From: Cristatella mucedo
Lineage: Eukaryota > Bryozoa > Phylactolaemata > Cristatellidae
Direction of reading: 5' to 3'
Length of the DNA stretch: 64,000 bases
Assembly: GCA_009760855.2 (NCBI GenBank)
Contig: WPIO01000045.1
Span: 671,001-735,000, forward strand
Under the pieces are notes generated by a model. That model worked only from the letters and a program-made list of their open reading frames with translations. It searched no databases and was not told where the DNA came from. The translations under genes and the position numbers were made by a program. Below are positions 59,597 to 64,000 of the stretch, piece by piece (position 1 is the stretch's first letter; every line of letters starts with the position of its first letter).

Positions 59597-59660
<64 letters not shown>
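58890..59660. repeat. (AG)n / (GACA)n mosaic purine satellite
   Basis: Purine-rich repeats at 58890-58945 and 59213-59658 are interrupted by a LINE B fragment. The right part mixes AG, GACA, GGGAGAC and GACAC units and ends in about 50 bases of pure AG. Confidence 0.97.
58946..59214 (+). mobile_element. LINE family B 3' end inserted in the purine satellite
   Basis: Starts GACATCTACTCTCCAACTGC and ends ACATTACATTACATTACATA. Over its length it is almost identical to 17714-17985 and contains only 3' UTR. AG repeat lies on both sides. Confidence 0.93.
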
Positions 59661-59661
<1 letters not shown>

Positions 59662-60269
59662 GTGAGACAGCCGCCTCGTTAGAACCGAGGGCGACAGTGA
59701 TTTGCAACTTGATCTTCCGGTCGTCCCATTCCCCCTCCCGATCGAGCTCTATGCTGCCATTCGCAGGCAATTCGCCCCAATCTCTTGACCACCCCTTGGT
59801 TTCAGATGGGAGGTTTTTTGAGTATCCGGCGTCCACCTTCAGTGTTCGCACTTGAATCACTGCTCTAACCATTCCACGCTGAGCTTGCCCCCTGCGATAA
59901 AGTAATCGACCTAGCAGAGAAAGTGTGAGGAGCGAGCAGCACTCGCCGCCCTGGATGCCACACTGTGGGTTCGTTTTTTGCATGCCAACATTAATGCCTA
60001 AACGGAAGCCGGATCTGCAACGAAAACTGCTCGTTGCTGTTTAGCCGCCTACGGAGCTAAATTTAGAGAGTTAATTAAATTATTTGTAAGCAGTTATTTG
60101 TTAAATTATCGTTTATAAGTTCTAAGCCAGAATTCTATATTAGCCTTAGGACAGTCACTCAGGAGACCAGCTGTTAGCTTGAGCTCTGACCGGGCACTGC
60201 ACTGAATGCTGAATGGTAACGTCTCTTTACATGGGTTGGGGTTCTCTGAAAAGGTGCTTCTTGGGGTGA
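59661..60269. other. Unassigned sequence
   Basis: Nothing recognised. Confidence 0.4.
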
Positions 60270-60569
60270 ATGGCCCCGCTGACTGGTCTATCGAAAGGCT
60301 TTCTACGGGTCCTTGAAAGTAGAATACAGCGTTGGATATTTATAGTAGCAGTAGTTTCAATGGTTTCAATTTTCATTTCATATACACCTAATGCTATGCA
60401 TGGAGTTTGCTTTACTAGTGAAAAAAGTAGATATGTATGGCTGCTTGTGACACTAGTACATAGGACCAGCTTTTATACAACGGTCATCACCTTACGCTTT
60501 TGCTTTAGAGACTATTCTGGTAATATCAGGAAAATGATTGCAAAACAACAAAATGCTTCAACCCTTTAA
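60270..60569 (+). CDS. Hypothetical small protein with one membrane segment (weak candidate)
   Basis: A 99-codon frame has a short basic N-terminus (residues 1-21), a hydrophobic segment WIFIVAVVSMVSIFISYT (about 22-39) and a remainder containing a second moderately hydrophobic stretch (YVWLLVTLVHRTSFYTTVIT). The layout resembles a type II membrane anchor, as in the first exon of a Golgi enzyme, but no domain is recognised and the length is within chance for AT-rich DNA. Confidence 0.2.
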   Translation: MAPLTGLSKGFLRVLESRIQRWIFIVAVVSMVSIFISYTPNAMHGVCFTSEKSRYVWLLVTLVHRTSFYTTVITLRFCFRDYSGNIRKMIAKQQNASTL

Positions 60570-61053
60570 AAGGAAATTTCTTGCGGATGCAGTTTCTATT
60601 TTTGGCGATTGATTTGCAACCGGCAAAAGTAGAAACGTGTAACCTATGCCTATACCAGAAACAGCCATTTAACTTCGATATTGTAAGCTTTTCCCTCAGT
60701 GTGAGTCCTAATAGTAGTACTCCTCTGCCCAGATAAGTAAATATCAAATATTAAGTCTTTAGAATGCACGGAATCACGTCTCACAACCACGAAATTGATG
60801 TAGAATGCAATATGTAATGGCGCCACCACATTTGACCCACAGCCGTACAGTTACTTCACTTGGAAGTACGCACTTATTACTGTTCACTTTCCCCTCCAGG
60901 AAGTGGTTGTAGGACGTTTACCTCTGGACGTTCCCCCCATAGAAATTACCCCCCCCCCCCTCGCCCTGGTGAACCCTAGATAATTTCCCCCGGACATTTC
61001 CACCGGACTAGGACATTTCCCTCCAATGTTGATGAGTGTATAACTAAGAATAC

Positions 61054-61058
<5 letters not shown>

Positions 61059-61097
<39 letters not shown>
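61059..61097. repeat. (AT)n microsatellite
   Basis: About 38 bases of pure AT. Confidence 0.97.
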
Positions 61098-61100
<3 letters not shown>

Positions 61101-61110
61101 CATATGAAGT

Positions 61111-61372
61111 TGTAACCGCATAGAAGCTCGTCCCCCGGTTCTCTACCGGTGGACTGTGTGATGCAGTGCTGCAGTGCAGTTAAAACACAGGCGGCCACAA
61201 CTGGGTGCCGAAAGCAACAGTTTATTGTGGGCCTGTTAGTAGTGGTTACGCGCAAGCGCTTTACGCGGCGCGTACCGGACCGACGGAGTTAACTACACGA
61301 ACTCCCGAAGCCCGCGTATAATACACTATCCTATGCGCGCGTCGCTAGCGATTGTGAAGGCGGGTTGCTACA
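61111..61372 (-). mobile_element. Possible solo LTR
   Basis: A 262-base segment starts TGTAACC and ends GGGTTGCTACA (TG...CA with short inverted termini). Read on the minus strand it contains AATAAA followed by a GTTGC/TGTGG-rich stretch, as in an LTR polyadenylation region. No target duplication or internal domain is seen, so this is tentative. Confidence 0.35.
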
Positions 61373-61888
61373 GCACCCCAAGATACGAGCAGCTAACTGA
61401 GTAGCCGGCAGAACACAACTGCGCAGTCTAAGTTGCACTTAGCTGTTCGTCGCCGTAGGTTCGTCTCTCGTGCTCTCGAAGCATAGTCTCGCATCGACTA
61501 CCAAGCTGCAGCCCTGAGCTCTGTCAGTCGTCTCATTATATTCTCTCTCCTGTCAACTCCAGACCTCGTGCGCAGCTGCTATTTCTACTTCAGCACATTA
61601 GTCGGTGCGCATCCTGACCACAACGTCTGCACCAGGCTTCATTCTAACTTTAGCGGGTAGACCAAGAGCCGGGCTTGTACTAGGTGTCCAAGTCGAACCC
61701 GCTAAGACAACCACGTTAGTCGCTCCATCTCCTAACTGCATCGCCTGCATAAAGCTCCATTCTAACCTGAGCTAGGTAAGTCAGGAGCTGGGTCTGCACT
61801 AGGCGCCCTAGTCGACCCCCCCCCAAGGCAAGGGCTCCCATCGTGGCTAAGCTGAGAGCTGCACCAGTGCAAAGTTAACGCTCTACTG

Positions 61889-62298
61889 AAATAAAATCAA
61901 CACCTCATACAAACCTGTAATCCTATGGAGACCATGCATTTAGTTCGTATGCTCCCAAAGCCTGGAACTCCCTCCCGACTTGCATCAGAACATTCCCTGA
62001 CTTGACCACATTTAAAAAGAACTTAAAAAACACACCTATTTAGGACAGCATTTAGTGGGTCCCTGTGATTCGTCCTTCATGTACTTATGTGTGCTGACAC
62101 TGTGCATGCTGCCACTAACCGCATTTGTATGCTGAACCTGTGCATGTCACCCCTAACCATGTTATAGATGTTGTTTATCGAGCATGATACCACTCACCAT
62201 TCGATCGCGTTTCGTTTGCAGCAAATGTAAAGCGCCTAGAAAGAGCTTGAGTTCTCTGAGGGCGCTTTATCAAGTTCATTATTATTATTATTAACTCA
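61889..62298 (+). mobile_element. LINE family A 3' end
   Basis: Starts in the RT C-terminus (CTCATACAAACCTGTAATCC, TATGCTCCCAAAGCCTGGAA), then TTAGTGGGTCCCTGTGATTC, CATGTCACCCCTAACCATGT, GCAGCAAATGTAAAGCGCCT and GAGGGCGCTTTATCAAGTTC + TTATTATTATTATTA. Confidence 0.93.
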
Positions 62299-62679
62299 GT
62301 ATAAGCGACGACTCAATAGCATTACCGACAGAGCTACGGCGCCTGGGGCGGTCGACGCCCGGTGCAGCAACGACAGCGGCGGTGGCGGCAACGGTGGCAG
62401 TGAGGTTTGGACGGGCGGTAGCCGGGGGTGCCGATGTCGGAAGGGGCGGCCCCGTCGGCGGCGGCGGTCGAGGATATTGCTACGTGCTCGCGGCTACTGC
62501 CGAGAGCGTTTGCAGCTGGCTGCCCGGGGTAGAGCTTCGACCTCGCACTTGGCGGTCATCCGAGAAGCAGGGTCGTAGCAACCGCATTTCTAACGACTAT
62601 GATGTAGGGGTATGTTATCTATTATATAATATATAATATTTCTACAAGATATTTAAACAAGACAGTTTATACCATGGCA
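62299..62679. other. GC-rich unassigned sequence
   Basis: A GGCGGTGGCGGCAACGGTGG-type stretch (62370-62475) gives Gly/Ala-rich translations and is probably simple sequence. Confidence 0.4.
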
Positions 62680-63098
62680 TTTCCATACGGGAGGGGAGGA
62701 AATGCCGTACCCCAAGGGGAAATGTCCTACTCAAGTGGGAAATGTCCGGGGGAAAATGTGCGGCGGCAATGTCCGAGAGGGAGAAAGTCCGTGGGTATGT
62801 CCACACCCACAGAAAGCAGCTAGCTGATACCGTACAGTTATCCTAGCCAACTCTCTTTTAAAGTTAAGCTTTCATTCGTTGCCGTCAACACTCTCAGAGT
62901 GAGGCCAGCCTCACGCGGCCTGTGCTGCCTGCTGTGTGAGAGAGAGAGAGAGAGAGGACTTAGCGGCCTCCGCCAGCCTTCACCTTCGTCCTGGGACCCG
63001 AGTGGGTGGGGAGCGAGCGACGGCAGCCTGCGCGTCATCGCAGCTCGTATCCTCTGCTCTCCGCTCGAGCAGGCGGACTAGGACCGGCGCACGCCAAG

Positions 63099-63129
63099 GC
63101 GAGCCTGCTGGCTTTGCCAGCAGGCTCGC
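63099..63129. repeat. Perfect 14-bp hairpin with three-base loop
   Basis: GCGAGCCTGCTGGC, loop TTT, GCCAGCAGGCTCGC. Very stable if single stranded. It lies just before a SINE family 2 copy. Confidence 0.92.
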
Positions 63130-63134
63130 GTTGA

Positions 63135-63410
63135 GTGAAGGTCACCTGATTTAACGACTCGATTAGAAATGCCGTGCAGATGAATGTAAAGGTCGCCGAT
63201 CCAGCAGCCTCGCTTTCGCAGCAGCGAAAGAGCCTTGAGGGCTATCGCTTGCAGCGGGAAATGACGGATTGGTCTGCGGCAGGGCTCGAACCCGCGAACT
63301 GGGTCGTTGAAAGGAAGCAACTTGTACCGGCGCAGGGAAAGATTTGCCGCTGCAGGACTCGAAGACATGAAATGGGTCTTCAAAGGCAAGCGCCTAATAT
63401 CGAGCTTAAA
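63135..63410 (-). mobile_element. SINE family 2 copy with a doubled tRNA-like head
   Basis: The reverse complement includes the body (GCAAGCGATAGCCCTCAAGG, CTCTTTCGCTGCTGCG) and a head with CGCGGGTTCGAGCCCTGCC. Immediately upstream is a second head-like unit: TTAGGCGCTTGCCTTTGAAG and TGTCTTCGAGTCCTGCAGCG. Confidence 0.72.
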
Positions 63411-63869
63411 CGACGGCCTAATCGGCAGGTGGTGTGTTTCTTACTTCAAGTAGAAGCCCCTAGCGGTTTTGCAAACAGCGAGTTCTTAACTGAATCGCTT
63501 GCATCGAAAACCCGAAACTGCTTTTCTGATGATGAATGTCATGAACTTGACAGACTTGAGAATTAAAGTGAAGTTCAGAACCGTCTTTTTCTCTCAGCCT
63601 TTGCTTCGTTACCATGAATGGGCATCGAAGAGCTGCTGCTAGCTTGTATAGTGAGCTGTACTGTCTTTTTAACTCGACGTTCTTATTTTCTGTCCCTTTT
63701 AGTGTCTCGAACGAGATTTGGTGATCTCAAGATGATATAAGACATGATTTAATATTATTATAGTTGATAATATTTATGCATTTTAGCAATACTATAGAGT
63801 AAAATCTATCAGAAGGCTGACGAGGAGGGATGTTGGAATCTGCTGCTTTAAGTCGAGTGAAAAGGTATC
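63411..63869. other. Unassigned sequence
   Basis: Nothing recognised. Confidence 0.4.
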
Positions 63870-64000
63870 TCAATAATAATAGTACAAATGCTAGTACATT
63901 TATACAGCATCCCTTTACTTCTGCTGTAAAGGAAACAGGATCAAATGGTGAACGGTTATATGCACAATGTCACCAAGCATACGATGTTGAGAGTTGGCGT
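63870..64000 (-). mobile_element. LINE family A 3' end, cut by the window end
   Basis: Reversed LINE A 3' UTR (TTACAGCAGAAGTAAAGGGA and CACCATTTGATCCTGTTTCC) with a TATTATTATTGAG-like tail. It continues beyond the window. Confidence 0.75.

Larger units (their letters stand above)
60900..62800. mobile_element. Possible DNA transposon bounded by inverted GGAAATGTCC-rich ends
   Basis: The left end (60900-61030) has CCCCCGGACATTTCC, ACCGGACTAGGACATTTCCC and a C-run. The right end (62680-62800) has the reversed counterpart GGGAAATGTCC, TACTCAAGTGGGAAATGTCC and GGGGGAAAATGTG. Both ends carry several copies of the same motif. The interior holds an (AT)n tract, a possible LTR and a LINE A 3' end, so later insertions would have filled it. 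No transposase is visible, so it would be non-autonomous. Confidence 0.5.

Overview
This is a repeat-rich stretch of animal nuclear DNA, not bacterial, viral or organellar. The evidence is spliced genes with GT-AG introns, a RING/B-box (TRIM) protein, two cysteine-rich PLAC8/cornifelin-type genes, many decayed L2/CR1-group LINEs with (TTA)n tails, tRNA-derived SINEs, and very long (AG)n, (AC)n and (AT)n microsatellites. The mix suits an invertebrate, probably a spiralian such as a flatworm or mollusc, but nothing here fixes the species and I hold that loosely.

Only three host genes can be supported, all on the minus strand. (1) A two-exon TRIM gene (7782-10241, 694 residues) has a C3HC4 RING, a B-box2, a coiled coil and a C-terminal region that looks like a beta-propeller. 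(2) A four-exon PLAC8-family gene (29466-35253, 127 residues) and (3) its paralogue (51126-53780, 123 residues) lie in the same orientation about 16 kb apart. They share exon number, intron phases and, for exons 3 and 4, exact lengths. The reading frame stays open across all three joins in both copies, so I regard them as intact tandem duplicates. The copies differ mainly in repeat load: intron 3 is about 4.2 kb in one and 1.0 kb in the other.

Most of the rest is transposable elements. LINE family A (L2-like, 3' end GCGCTTTATCAAGTGC + TTA repeats) occurs at least 15 times on both strands. LINE family B (same clade, ATTAC-repeat tail) occurs at least six times. SINE family 1 (tRNA-like head, tail resembling LINE A) has seven copies and SINE family 2 has four or five. 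There are also a possible solo LTR, a hAT-like terminus, an inverted-repeat element with GGAAATGTCC motifs, and a degenerate dispersed repeat at 3.7-4.2 and 6.3-7.1 kb. Nested insertions are clear at 30.5-31.25 kb and 40.5-41.9 kb and give a relative order of insertion. No reverse transcriptase copy looks functional.

Layout: 0-7 kb LINE fragments, the duplicated repeat and an (AG)n tract; 7.8-10.2 kb the TRIM gene; 10-29 kb LINE/SINE debris, GC-rich unassigned blocks and microsatellites; 29.5-35.3 kb the first PLAC8 gene; 36-51 kb LINE/SINE copies and a 200-base (CT)n tract; 51-53.8 kb the second PLAC8 gene; 54-64 kb SINEs, a mosaic purine satellite, the inverted-repeat element and further LINE ends. 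I found no evidence for a new multi-gene biological system. The most worthwhile items are the PLAC8 duplication, the paired repeat copies with and without insertions, and the SINE/LINE tail similarity.
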